Both the position numbers and the translations under genes were made by a program. Below are positions 7,570 through 14,388 of a stretch of 25,629 nt of DNA, piece after piece. Below the pieces are notes generated by a model. It was not told where the DNA came from. It was given only the letters and a program-made list of their open reading frames with translations, and did not search any database. Numbering within the stretch: the stretch's first letter is position 1; each line of letters begins with the position of its first letter. Origin of the DNA: an uncultured Collinsella sp. (lineage in GTDB: Bacteria > Actinomycetota > Coriobacteriia > Coriobacteriales > Coriobacteriaceae); NCBI GenBank assembly GCA_902492755.1, contig CABUNB010000033.1, forward strand, positions 1-25,629, given 5' to 3'.

Positions 7570-8370
7570 TTACGCCTGCTGCTCGGCAGCGGCGGCCTCG
7601 GCCAGGGCGCGCTGCTCGGCTGCCTCGCGCTCGAAGGTCTCAAAGCCGTTCTTGTCGATCCAAGGGATCAGCGAGGCATCGTCCTCGCGCACGATGTGGC
7701 CCTTGACCATAACATGTGCGCGGTCGACATCCAGGTGCTCCAGGATGCGCGTGTTATGCGTGATGATGAGCATGGAGCCGTCGCAGCTCTTGCGGTAGGC
7801 GTCCATACCGTGGCTGACGGTGGACAGGGCGTCGACGTCTAGGCCGGAGTCGGTCTCGTCCAAGATGGCGAGCTTGGGCTGCAGCAGCAGAAGCTGGAGC
7901 ATCTCGACTTTCTTCTTCTCGCCGCCCGAGAAGCCCACGCCCAGCTCACGGTTGAGGTAGGCGGTATCCATGTTAAGCTCGGCCGCGAGCTCCTTGACGC
8001 GACGGCGGAACTCCTTGCCCTTCATCTCCAGGCCGGGGCGGCCGGCGATGCTGGCGCGCAAAAAGCTCGACAGTGGCACGCCGGGGATCTCGACCGGGGC
8101 CTGGAAGCTCAGGAACAGGCCGGCGCGCGAGCGCTTGTCGGTGGTGAGTTCGGTGATGTCCTGGCCGTCAAAGACGATGCGGCCGTCGTTGACCGTGTAG
8201 ACGGGATCGCCCATGACCAGGTGGCCAAGGGTGGACTTGCCCGCGCCGTTGGGTCCCATCAGCACGTGGGTCTCGCCGGCGGCGACGTTGAGGTTTACGT
8301 TGTGGAGGATGGTCTTCTCGTCCACGGAGGCGGTCAGACCTTCGATGGAAAGCAGCGGATTTGCGCTCAT
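7570..8370 (-). CDS. sufC: SufC ATPase of the SufBCD complex
   Basis: This 266-residue ABC-type ATPase has Walker A GPNGAGKST (39-47), signature FSGGEKKK (147-154), Walker B LAILDE (167-172) and the switch histidine His205 in ITHNT. SufC is a soluble ABC ATPase that drives conformational change in SufB-SufD rather than transport. The SufC-specific DETDSGLD and GGEKKKVEMLQ confirm the subfamily. An alanine/glutamate/glutamine-rich tail of about 20 residues follows the normal end. I chose the ATG at 8370, which has AGAGAGGGACAGC upstream, over the in-frame ATG at 8400, which has no clear site. It is the first gene of the operon, 224 bases from the divergent regulator gene. Confidence 0.95.
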   Translation of the reverse strand: MSANPLLSIEGLTASVDEKTILHNVNLNVAAGETHVLMGPNGAGKSTLGHLVMGDPVYTVNDGRIVFDGQDITELTTDKRSRAGLFLSFQAPVEIPGVPLSSFLRASIAGRPGLEMKGKEFRRRVKELAAELNMDTAYLNRELGVGFSGGEKKKVEMLQLLLLQPKLAILDETDSGLDVDALSTVSHGMDAYRKSCDGSMLIITHNTRILEHLDVDRAHVMVKGHIVREDDASLIPWIDKNGFETFEREAAEQRALAEAAAAEQQA

Positions 8371-8434
8371 GCTGTCCCTCTCTGTATATGGTGTACTCAT
8401 GGGTGTACGAAACCCTAGGAATCTTCTCGGAATA

Positions 8435-8462
8435 AAGTTACTATGGGTTCGGCGTTAGTCAA
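8435..8462 (-). promoter_or_regulatory. Putative suf operon promoter
   Basis: On the minus strand TTGACT (8462-8457) is separated by 16 bases from TAACTT (8440-8435), giving a plausible -35/-10 pair some 65 bases before the sufC ATG at 8370. The -35 falls inside the inverted repeat at 8455-8478, a normal position for repression by an Rrf2-type regulator. Confidence 0.5.
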
Positions 8463-8478
8463 GGGAAAACCCGACTAA
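8455..8478. promoter_or_regulatory. Candidate Rrf2/IscR-type operator
   Basis: TTAGTC (8455-8460) and GACTAA (8473-8478) form a perfect 6-bp inverted repeat 12 bases apart, with GGG and CCC symmetrical inside it. CCGACTA resembles one half-site of the IscR type 1 motif, but here the half-sites face away from each other, opposite to the E. coli layout. A further CGACT lies at 8485-8489. The site overlaps the putative suf -35 box and sits in the region shared with the divergent regulator gene. Binding is inferred, not shown. Confidence 0.5.
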
Positions 8479-8498
8479 TCCACTCGACTTTTCTAGAT

Positions 8499-8531
8499 GT
8501 GGGACAAAATAACCTGTTGTGTTTGTCCCAC
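8499..8531. repeat. 29-bp palindromic repeat, copy 1 (regulator upstream region)
   Basis: GTGGGACAAA (8499-8508) and TTTGTCCCAC (8522-8531) are perfect 10-bp inverted arms around 13 bases. The 29-bp core is 8501-8529. It matches copies at 8545-8573 and 3115-3143 when those are read on the minus strand. It lies upstream of the Rrf2 gene. Confidence 0.8.
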
Positions 8532-8543
8532 TTACTTAAGATT

Positions 8544-8574
8544 TGGGACAAACAAACCTGGTTATGTTGTCCCA
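8544..8574. repeat. 29-bp palindromic repeat, copy 2 (regulator upstream region)
   Basis: TGGGACAA (8544-8551) and TTGTCCCA (8567-8574) are perfect 8-bp inverted arms. Read on the minus strand its 29-bp core differs from copy 1 at four positions, with the shared inner block ATAACC. It ends 20 bases before the regulator's ATG. The pair of copies is inverted with respect to each other and would fold in the regulator's leader RNA if transcribed. Confidence 0.8.
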
Positions 8575-8594
8575 GATGCAATGGGAGGGTAGGT

Positions 8595-9026
8595 ATGCTC
8601 ATTTCTTCCAAGGGCCGCTATGCCCTCCGGCTGATGATCTATATCGCGGCGCTGGGCGACGCCGAGGGCAAGATTGCCCTGCGCGAGGTCGCCGACCGCG
8701 AACATATCTCGCAAAAGTATTTGGAGCAGCTGGTTCGTCCGCTTATGAAGGCGGGCCTGCTTAAGAGCGTACGCGGCAAGGGCGGCGGCTACATGATGGC
8801 CAAGGACCCGGCCGAGGTGCGTGCCGGCGACATCCTGCGCGCCGTCGAGGGCAGCACGGCTCCGGTGGCATGCGATGGCATCGACAACAGCTGCGCCCGC
8901 AGCGATCTTTGCTCGACCGTCAAATTCTGGCGCGGTCTGGACGACGTGATCGAAAAGTACGTCGACGGCGTGTCGTTGGCCGACCTTGCTGCCGTCCCCG
9001 AGATTAACTTCGACATCAAACTGTAG
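8595..9026 (+). CDS. Rrf2 family transcriptional regulator, IscR/SufR-like
   Basis: This 143-residue protein begins MLISSKGRYALRLMIYIA, the usual start of Rrf2 regulators. It has an N-terminal winged helix-turn-helix (recognition helix around 37-52, wing GKGGGYMMA around 61-69). Cysteines 93, 100 and 106 (C-x6-C-x5-C) match the position and near spacing of the IscR cluster ligands, so it can probably bind an Fe-S cluster and report cluster status. I chose the ATG at 8595 with GGGAGGGTAGG just upstream; a longer frame from 8499 would run through both palindromes and is not credible. It is divergent from the suf operon and almost certainly regulates it and itself. Confidence 0.92.
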   Translation: MLISSKGRYALRLMIYIAALGDAEGKIALREVADREHISQKYLEQLVRPLMKAGLLKSVRGKGGGYMMAKDPAEVRAGDILRAVEGSTAPVACDGIDNSCARSDLCSTVKFWRGLDDVIEKYVDGVSLADLAAVPEINFDIKL

Positions 9027-9165
9027 GTTGAGCGCAATTCCTTAAGATTTCACGGAGGGTTGTTGCCGTTTACCGAGGGGTTGTTGTGCAACAACGGGCG
9101 AGCTGCAATACTTATTTCTATCTTTGCAAACTGCACTTTAACTACACCAATGCAGGGAGGATCTT

Positions 9166-10977
9166 ATGCAGCCCAAGCATTCTGCGATTGTCGCGGGCCT
9201 GACGCTGGCGCTTTCGTTTGGCGCCGTTACCGCACCCGCACCCGCTGCCGCCGAGGAGCCCACACCGGGCGTTGCCTCGGATGCGACCGATATCGATAAG
9301 GGTCTCTATACCCAGCAGTCCTTCTCGGGCGTGCTGAGGTCGGTCCAGGGCGTTTCGTTTGTTAACGTGACCCCCGAGATGAAGTACTTTACCAAGTACG
9401 AGAGCCATGGCAACTATAATCAGGGCTTTTCGTATGGCGACGGCTATAACGCGCTGGGTTATTACCAGTTCGACCGTCGATGGTCGCTCATTCCGTTTAT
9501 GAAGCAGGCCTACAACTACAACCCCGAAAAATACAGCATGCTCAAGGATGCGATTGATCGCGGCAGCGAGATTTCCAACACGAGCAATGCCATGTACGAG
9601 AATGGCCAGCTCACCGAGTTGGGCCGTATTGCGCAGGAGGCCTTCCAGGGCGCTTATAACACCGACCCTGCTGAGTTTTCGGCTCTGCAGGATGCGTATG
9701 CGTACAACTCGTACTATGCGGTGACCGAGGCGTGGCTCAAGAGCGGCTTGGGCATTGATATTTCGGGCCGCGCCGATTGCGTCAAGGGCATGGTGTGGAG
9801 CATCACCAACATGTGCGGCACCGGTGGCTGCAGGGACTTCTTCCGTTGGGCGAATCTCTCCAACGATATGTCCGACCGCGAGTTTGTGACGGCGCTCTCC
9901 AATAGCGTAGTCAACAATGTCGGCACTAAGTTTTCGAGTCAGCCCCAGTATCATGAGGGCTGGAAGAACCGCTACCGCAACGAGCTAAAGGACTGCTTGG
10001 TTTATATCGCTGAGGACGAGGCTGCCGCTGCGACGCCCGTGCAGCCCGAGCCCACGCCGGCGCCCTCGCCGACGCCTGATTCGAATGACGGCTCGAGTGA
10101 CGATGCCAACGATGACAGGATGGATGCGCCCTCGACCGGTGCTGACGGTGATGGCTCTGCTGGTGGCACTACCAACGACGGCTCTACCTCGAACGGCTCT
10201 GATTCGAACGGCTCTGCTGCGGGCGATTCGTCTTCAAGCTCTGTCGACAATACGGACAGCGACACTTCTGGTTCGACCGGCGCTGGCACCTCTAACTCAT
10301 CCACCGGCTCGAGCGATTCGTCCGTTGGCACCGGCTCTAACAACGGCTCCGGCTCTGACGCAACCCCTGGTTCCGATGCTTCCAAGGATGACTCGAATAA
10401 GGCGCCGGACGTTCCCGTTGCTTCGCCGGACAAGAAGCCTTCTTTCTCCGTGCAACTTGGTTCTACGCTGGGCTCTTCGCTGATGGCTGGCGTCAATAAC
10501 GGCTCGACCCAGTACAAGGACAACTCTGATCAGGTTTCCGCGGAAAAGACCGAAGCCGCAAAGGGCGACTCCAAGGACGAGGCTTCCGAGAAGACCGAAT
10601 CCGATAAGGGTTCTAGCTCTGAGGAGAAGAGCGACAAGTCCGAACAGAAGAAGGGCGAGGATAAGAAGTCTGAATCTGAGGAGAAGGACAAGAGCAAGGC
10701 CGGGGGCGAAAAGAAACAGTCCGAAGACGACGACAAGAGCGGTGCTGACAACCGGGTCCAGGAGCAGGATGACTCCAAGACGGTGACCACTACAACCACG
10801 ACGACTACAACTACCAAGTCATCTGGCGGCAATATGCCCAAGACGGGCGATCTGATTGTGATGGCGAGCCTTGCCAGTGCAAGCTTGGCCACGCTGGGCG
10901 CCACGTCTATTGTGAGTGGCAAGCATAAACTCGATCAGCAGAACAAGGCTTCAGGGGAGGACGGCTTGGAGGAGTAA
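9166..10977 (+). CDS. Secreted, sortase-anchored protein with lysozyme-like N-terminal domain
   Basis: This 603-residue surface protein starts with a signal peptide (about 1-29, ending APAAAEE). A globular domain follows (about 45-290). Its YESHGNYN...NALGYYQFD stretch, with Glu79 as the likely catalytic acid, looks like a lysozyme/transglycosylase active site, so peptidoglycan cleavage is a reasonable guess. Next come a Pro-rich hinge, a Ser/Asp/Gly/Thr-rich stretch (about 300-420), a Lys/Glu/Ser-rich highly charged stretch (about 455-540) and a run of threonines. The C-terminus has MPKTG at 557-561, a variant LPxTG sorting motif, then a hydrophobic span, then SGKHK. An unusual acidic tail of about 20 residues ends the protein. 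The ATG is preceded by GCAGGGAGGATCTT, a strong site. The gene stands alone between the regulator and a terminator. Enzyme activity is inferred from the motif only. Confidence 0.78.
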   Translation: MQPKHSAIVAGLTLALSFGAVTAPAPAAAEEPTPGVASDATDIDKGLYTQQSFSGVLRSVQGVSFVNVTPEMKYFTKYESHGNYNQGFSYGDGYNALGYYQFDRRWSLIPFMKQAYNYNPEKYSMLKDAIDRGSEISNTSNAMYENGQLTELGRIAQEAFQGAYNTDPAEFSALQDAYAYNSYYAVTEAWLKSGLGIDISGRADCVKGMVWSITNMCGTGGCRDFFRWANLSNDMSDREFVTALSNSVVNNVGTKFSSQPQYHEGWKNRYRNELKDCLVYIAEDEAAAATPVQPEPTPAPSPTPDSNDGSSDDANDDRMDAPSTGADGDGSAGGTTNDGSTSNGSDSNGSAAGDSSSSSVDNTDSDTSGSTGAGTSNSSTGSSDSSVGTGSNNGSGSDATPGSDASKDDSNKAPDVPVASPDKKPSFSVQLGSTLGSSLMAGVNNGSTQYKDNSDQVSAEKTEAAKGDSKDEASEKTESDKGSSSEEKSDKSEQKKGEDKKSESEEKDKSKAGGEKKQSEDDDKSGADNRVQEQDDSKTVTTTTTTTTTTKSSGGNMPKTGDLIVMASLASASLATLGATSIVSGKHKLDQQNKASGEDGLEE

Positions 10978-11008
10978 TCTTCCAGATCGTTTTCTATAAG
11001 AGTTTGGG

Positions 11009-11045
11009 ACGGGGTCCGGTGCGGCGGCATCGGGCCCCGTTTTTG
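11009..11045 (+). terminator. Strong rho-independent terminator after the wall-anchored protein gene
   Basis: Bases 11009-11022 pair with 11027-11040 as a 14-bp stem with two G-U wobbles and a GGCG loop, followed by TTTTT (the last stem T plus four). It lies 32 bases after the stop codon of the surface protein gene. Confidence 0.9.
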
Positions 11046-11116
11046 TTGTGCAACGATTTGTTATGCCCCCTCGGGGGTCTGTTGCTACCGTTGCCCGAAA
11101 CGTTTGCATGTCGATA

Positions 11117-11144
11117 TTGTTGCGCTCTACCCGCTCGCTACAAT
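11117..11144 (+). promoter_or_regulatory. Putative promoter of the AAA-ATPase-like gene
   Basis: TTGTTG (11117-11122), 16 bases, then TACAAT (11139-11144). The start codon is 34 bases further on, so the leader would be short. It lies after the terminator, so this gene needs its own promoter. Confidence 0.5.
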
Positions 11145-11177
11145 GGGCATCGTGCTGCGTTAGAAGGAGAGTTTACG

Positions 11178-12977
11178 GTGTCTGAACAGGCGAATTATGG
11201 TGTTGCTCATGCGTTTGGCGCACGGTTGCTCAGTTATGCGGATAACGCAGCTCTGCCGGTTGATGTACACGACTTTTCCGATGCAATCAATCGGTGTTTA
11301 CTCGTCGATAAGACTATGTTTATTGCCGATATATTGGACAGCGAAGCACCTGTTGCGCTTTGCTGTCGGCCCAAGGGTTTTGGCAAGAGCATGAACCTAT
11401 CGATGCTCAAATGCTATTTGGAACGACCTGATTACCGGCGGCCGGATCGAAGCCCGTTCGTCGGCACCCAGATTTGGCAGGCGGGCGGCGGTCGCTATCG
11501 TGATGAGTACGCGTGTTATCCGGTCATCATGATCGACTTTTCGGCTGCCGCTGTGAGGGGCGACGCTGGTCCTGCGGTGGCTATTCGCAGCGCTGTTGCG
11601 CACGAGTGCGCCCGATTGCTGCCGCTGCTTGCCGCGCCTGATCTGTCAAGACGTGAGGTTCGTCTTATCGAGAGGGCGGCGCGTGGGGTGGCCAGCGATA
11701 ATGAGACCGATGCGGCGCTTTGCGTGCTCATTAAACTGCTCCAGACGGCTTTCGATGAGCGGGTTGTTCTTCTGATAGACGACTACGACGCGGTATGTCC
11801 AAAGCGTTTGGACGCTAAGGACGACGGTAGCGTGGATTCCCTTGAGTCGCTCAGCCGAATGTTGTTCGACACCATTGCCGACGCCGGCGACTCGTTGCGA
11901 TTGACGTGTCTTATGGGCGAGCGCCCCGGTCCTGCCGAGTTCGCGTTGTCCCAACGTGGGGTTTCCTATCGGTCGGCTACGCCGCTGTCGAGTTGGTGTG
12001 ATCGATGGTTCGGTTTTTCGGACGATGAAGTCCAGGTGCTGTTGGATCGCATCGGTCGCAACGGCTGTCTGGATGACGCGCGTGAGTGGCTCGAGGGCTG
12101 TCTGTTTGGTGGTTTTTATTGCTCGATCCCGGAGCGCGTGGTGGACTACGCACATCGCGGTTGCGTCGCGCCCGTTCGGGCAGATCTGTATGGTTACGCC
12201 GACCGTCTGAGCGCATGCGTCGGCGACTGGAATCTCATGCGCCTGTCCGCATTGTTCGATTTGCTTGAGCCGCATGGGTTTATTGAGGCGCCAGTGCATG
12301 TGCATGCCGAGGAGGCCGATGCCGCCAAGCCCGAAGATATCTGGACAGTGCTGTATCTGTCTGGATTTCTTACGACGGACATGACGGGGCATTCGGAGGA
12401 CGGCGCGTGCCTTCGTTCCCTGCGTCTGCCTAACAACGAAGTGCGTCAGGCGCTCCGTCTTGTAATTCTGGAATGGTTTGAGTGCGCCGTTGAGGACGTT
12501 GGAGTTATCGACTCGTTCCATGACGGGCTGTGTCGAGGAGACGAGGACACTGTAAAGCAAGCTTTGAGCTGCGCTATCGGCGATCTGGGCATCGATGTGG
12601 GCCAATCAGATATGCCGACAGCCTATCATCTGGCGCTTCAGGGGCTCTGCTTTGGACTGCCCGGCTATTGCAATCCCAGCTCCAAGCGAAGTGGCGTCTC
12701 GGATCGCTGGGATATCCAGGTGATTCCCACCGTTCGGGTGTTTGACGTGGCCGACACGCTCGGCATGCTCGATGAGCGACCGCTCATTACGATCAACATG
12801 TTGTACGACCCTGGGGTCGATGCCCTGGGCCTGGAACTGTTGGCGGTTCAGGCGCTGCTCGACATAGAGCGCGACGGCATCGATGATATCCGCGTGCCGC
12901 GCCCCGCCGTCGGGCGCATGCGTTGGGGCTTTGGTTTTGACGGTCAGCGTGTGTCCGCGGTGTGCCAGCGTCTGTAG
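11178..12977 (+). CDS. AAA-ATPase-like protein with degenerate PD-(D/E)XK nuclease domain
   Basis: This is a 599-residue protein from a GTG start at 11178 with GAAGGAGAG upstream. The N-terminal part matches the AAA-ATPase-like family: DFSDAINRCLLVDKTMFIADIL, then the P-loop RPKGFGKS (64-71), where RPRRFGKS is usual, and Walker B VVLLIDDYD (196-204). A CLMGERP segment near 244-250 fills the place of the family's TGxxK-type motif. The C-terminal 120 residues align by eye with the nuclease domain that normally ends this family (AYHLALQGLCFGL, SDRWDIQVIP, then VQALLDIERDGI). The usual catalytic E-x-K strand reads PLITINMLYD (535-544), so the active site looks lost. The family's role is not established; roles in mobile or surface-polysaccharide regions are often suspected. 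The gene is monocistronic. Confidence 0.75.
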   Translation: MSEQANYGVAHAFGARLLSYADNAALPVDVHDFSDAINRCLLVDKTMFIADILDSEAPVALCCRPKGFGKSMNLSMLKCYLERPDYRRPDRSPFVGTQIWQAGGGRYRDEYACYPVIMIDFSAAAVRGDAGPAVAIRSAVAHECARLLPLLAAPDLSRREVRLIERAARGVASDNETDAALCVLIKLLQTAFDERVVLLIDDYDAVCPKRLDAKDDGSVDSLESLSRMLFDTIADAGDSLRLTCLMGERPGPAEFALSQRGVSYRSATPLSSWCDRWFGFSDDEVQVLLDRIGRNGCLDDAREWLEGCLFGGFYCSIPERVVDYAHRGCVAPVRADLYGYADRLSACVGDWNLMRLSALFDLLEPHGFIEAPVHVHAEEADAAKPEDIWTVLYLSGFLTTDMTGHSEDGACLRSLRLPNNEVRQALRLVILEWFECAVEDVGVIDSFHDGLCRGDEDTVKQALSCAIGDLGIDVGQSDMPTAYHLALQGLCFGLPGYCNPSSKRSGVSDRWDIQVIPTVRVFDVADTLGMLDERPLITINMLYDPGVDALGLELLAVQALLDIERDGIDDIRVPRPAVGRMRWGFGFDGQRVSAVCQRL

Positions 12978-12995
12978 GGGCGGGCGAAAGCCCCT
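12976..12995. terminator. Weak hairpin between convergent genes
   Basis: AGGGGC (12976-12981) and GCCCCT (12990-12995) form a 6-bp stem in the 20-base gap between the convergent AAA-like gene and glycosyltransferase gene. T tracts are poor on both sides, so termination here is only a possibility. Confidence 0.3.
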
Positions 12996-12997
12996 TA

Positions 12998-14017
12998 CTA
13001 CTCGGCGTCCTTCAGGGGTGGCATGGGCTTCCAGTTGGGATCCTTAACGATCTTGCGGGCGTCCTTCATGCCACGGCGCAGCGCCGGAATGCCGGTCTTA
13101 AAGCATTTGTCGACTGCTGCCAGACGAATGAACTCCTTGCAGAAGGTCGCGGCATTGCCCAGGCGGAACAGCATGGGGTGGTAGTCACCGTAGATCTGCA
13201 TGTAGCGTGCCAGATAACCGCGGTTGCGCATGATGTAGTAGCGGTTGGTGTCGCTCGTGGAGTTGAGCTGTCGTTTGCCGGCGATGTCCCAGTTAGAGAC
13301 GGCGCGGGCGCGCTTGAGCACCACGTCGGCGACCACGGCGGCGGGGAAGTGCTGGCTGGCCACGTAGCCGTAGCAGGCATCGTCGCCGTAGATAAAGAAG
13401 CGCGCGTCGGGCAGGCCAATCTTGTCGACCACGCGGCGCGAGAACATGCCGCCCTCAAAGCACAGTTGGTTCATGGTGCGGTAGCCCTCGGGACCCAGAT
13501 CCCACTTGGCGATGGGGTTAGGGATGCCGAGCGAAAGGATGAGCTGGTACTGCCAAAAGAAAGCGCCGCCGTCAAAGTCCAGGCGCGAACCCTGGATGAC
13601 ATCGTAGCGGTCGGTCCACTTGGCCAAGCGCTCGATGCCTTCGGGGATGACGAGCACGTCGTCGTCCATCACCCAGAACCACTGGGCGCCCAGGTCGTAG
13701 GCGCATTTGGTGCCAGCGGAGAAGCCACCTGCACCGCCGCCGTTTTCGAGCTGCGGGGCGTAGATGACACGGTCGGTGCCGCCCTGCGCGTCGGGCTGCT
13801 CGGTGTCGATGCCCCACAGGTTGGCCAGGCGCTCGTTGAATGCAGTGCACATGGCCTCGGTCTCGCGCGAATTCTCGTTATCGACAATCACGATGCGCCA
13901 GGGCGTTGCCGTGAGATCCGTCATAGAGTCGAACAAGTTGGCCAGGAGTTCCTGGCGCTTGTACGTAACGACGACGATGGCGAGCTTATCGATGGGAGCG
14001 GGAAGGGTTGAAGGCAT
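12998..14017 (-). CDS. Family 2 glycosyltransferase, GlfT2-like
   Basis: This 339-residue protein is a GT-A fold glycosyltransferase. IDKLAIVVVTYKRQELLANLFDS (9-31) is the nucleotide-sugar binding start, ENGGGAGGFSAG is typical of the galactofuranosyl/rhamnosyl transferase branch, and WFWVMDDDV holds the DxD metal-binding motif. FIYGDDACYGYVAS probably carries the catalytic base region. No membrane segment is evident, so it acts at the inner face of the membrane. The ATG at 14017 has AAAGGA about 11 bases upstream; the longer open frame to 14179 has no support. It probably adds a sugar to a cell-surface polysaccharide. It is convergent with the AAA-like gene and divergent from the large glycosyltransferase cluster, so it likely belongs to the same surface locus. 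The acceptor and donor cannot be read from the sequence. Confidence 0.87.
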   Translation of the reverse strand: MPSTLPAPIDKLAIVVVTYKRQELLANLFDSMTDLTATPWRIVIVDNENSRETEAMCTAFNERLANLWGIDTEQPDAQGGTDRVIYAPQLENGGGAGGFSAGTKCAYDLGAQWFWVMDDDVLVIPEGIERLAKWTDRYDVIQGSRLDFDGGAFFWQYQLILSLGIPNPIAKWDLGPEGYRTMNQLCFEGGMFSRRVVDKIGLPDARFFIYGDDACYGYVASQHFPAAVVADVVLKRARAVSNWDIAGKRQLNSTSDTNRYYIMRNRGYLARYMQIYGDYHPMLFRLGNAATFCKEFIRLAAVDKCFKTGIPALRRGMKDARKIVKDPNWKPMPPLKDAE

Positions 14018-14090
14018 GGGGCAATATATCCTTTCACGCGCGGCGCGCGAGCGCTGCGCGGAAGCTATCGAATACGTCCTTGGGACTGTC

Positions 14091-14276
14091 CTATTGTAAA
14101 GGCTCGGCGCACCTTGACGGCAAGCTTTGAATAAAACGCAGGAACCTGCCATGGGCGAGGTGACTGCTATACGTAACATTGATGTGCTGATTACTGCTTG
14201 AGAGCGCGAGCGTTTCAGCGACCGCGATTAAGCGCAAGGCTTCGATGGGTATGCTGCGTGCGGCTTTGGGCTGCAT
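14091..14276 (-). pseudogene. Possible remnant of an acyltransferase-3 gene start
   Basis: A 61-residue open frame with AAAGGACGTC before its ATG begins MQPKAARSIPIEALRLIAVAE. The IEALRLIAV segment resembles the N-terminal first membrane helix region of acyltransferase family 3 proteins (often xIELLRLIAM), which are common in polysaccharide loci. After about residue 26 the likeness stops and the frame runs to a stop without membrane helices. It may be a decayed fragment, or a small gene of unknown role. The minus-strand TATAAT at 14322-14317 could drive it. Low confidence. Confidence 0.3.
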
Positions 14277-14295
14277 GACGTCCTTTCTTATCGGT

Positions 14296-14324
14296 TTGCC
14301 TCTGCGAGCTCCATAGATTATATA
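14296..14324 (+). promoter_or_regulatory. Putative promoter of the glycosyltransferase cluster
   Basis: TTGCCT (14296-14301), 17 bases, then TATATA (14319-14324), about 65 bases before the TTG start at 14389. A minus-strand TATAAT (14322-14317) overlaps it. Confidence 0.4.
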
Positions 14325-14388
14325 AACGCCCGCTGGCACGCTAACCCTTTGATACCATGAAACGACAGGTATTTCCTAAGGAGCACAT

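Larger units (their letters stand above)
14018..14388. other. Intergenic region between divergent glycosyltransferase genes
   Basis: These 371 bases contain a GC-rich alternating stretch (about 14035-14062), the short minus-strand frame described separately (14091-14276), a candidate plus-strand promoter and the ribosome site of the first cluster gene. No RNA gene was recognised. Confidence 0.4.

Noticed and set aside
3519..7842. Several 400-505 codon plus-strand frames opposite sufS, sufD, sufB and sufC
   Set aside because: All mirror strongly conserved suf genes and show repetitive Asp/Val/Leu/Gly content with no ribosome sites or recognisable domains.
9081..9094. TTGTTGTGCAACAA palindrome before the wall protein gene
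   Set aside because: A short perfect palindrome that could be an operator, but there is one copy only and no regulator to tie it to.
10002..10922. Minus-strand frames opposite the stalk of the wall protein
   Set aside because: Their Ser/Glu/Pro and poly-Val composition is only the complement of the low-complexity stalk codons.
11064..11076. Short palindrome CCCCCTCGGGGG
   Set aside because: It has almost no loop and no T tract, and lies between the true terminator and the next promoter; probably chance in GC-rich DNA.
14035..14062. Alternating CGCG-rich stretch upstream of the minus-strand glycosyltransferase
   Set aside because: No stable terminator or known motif; likely compositional.
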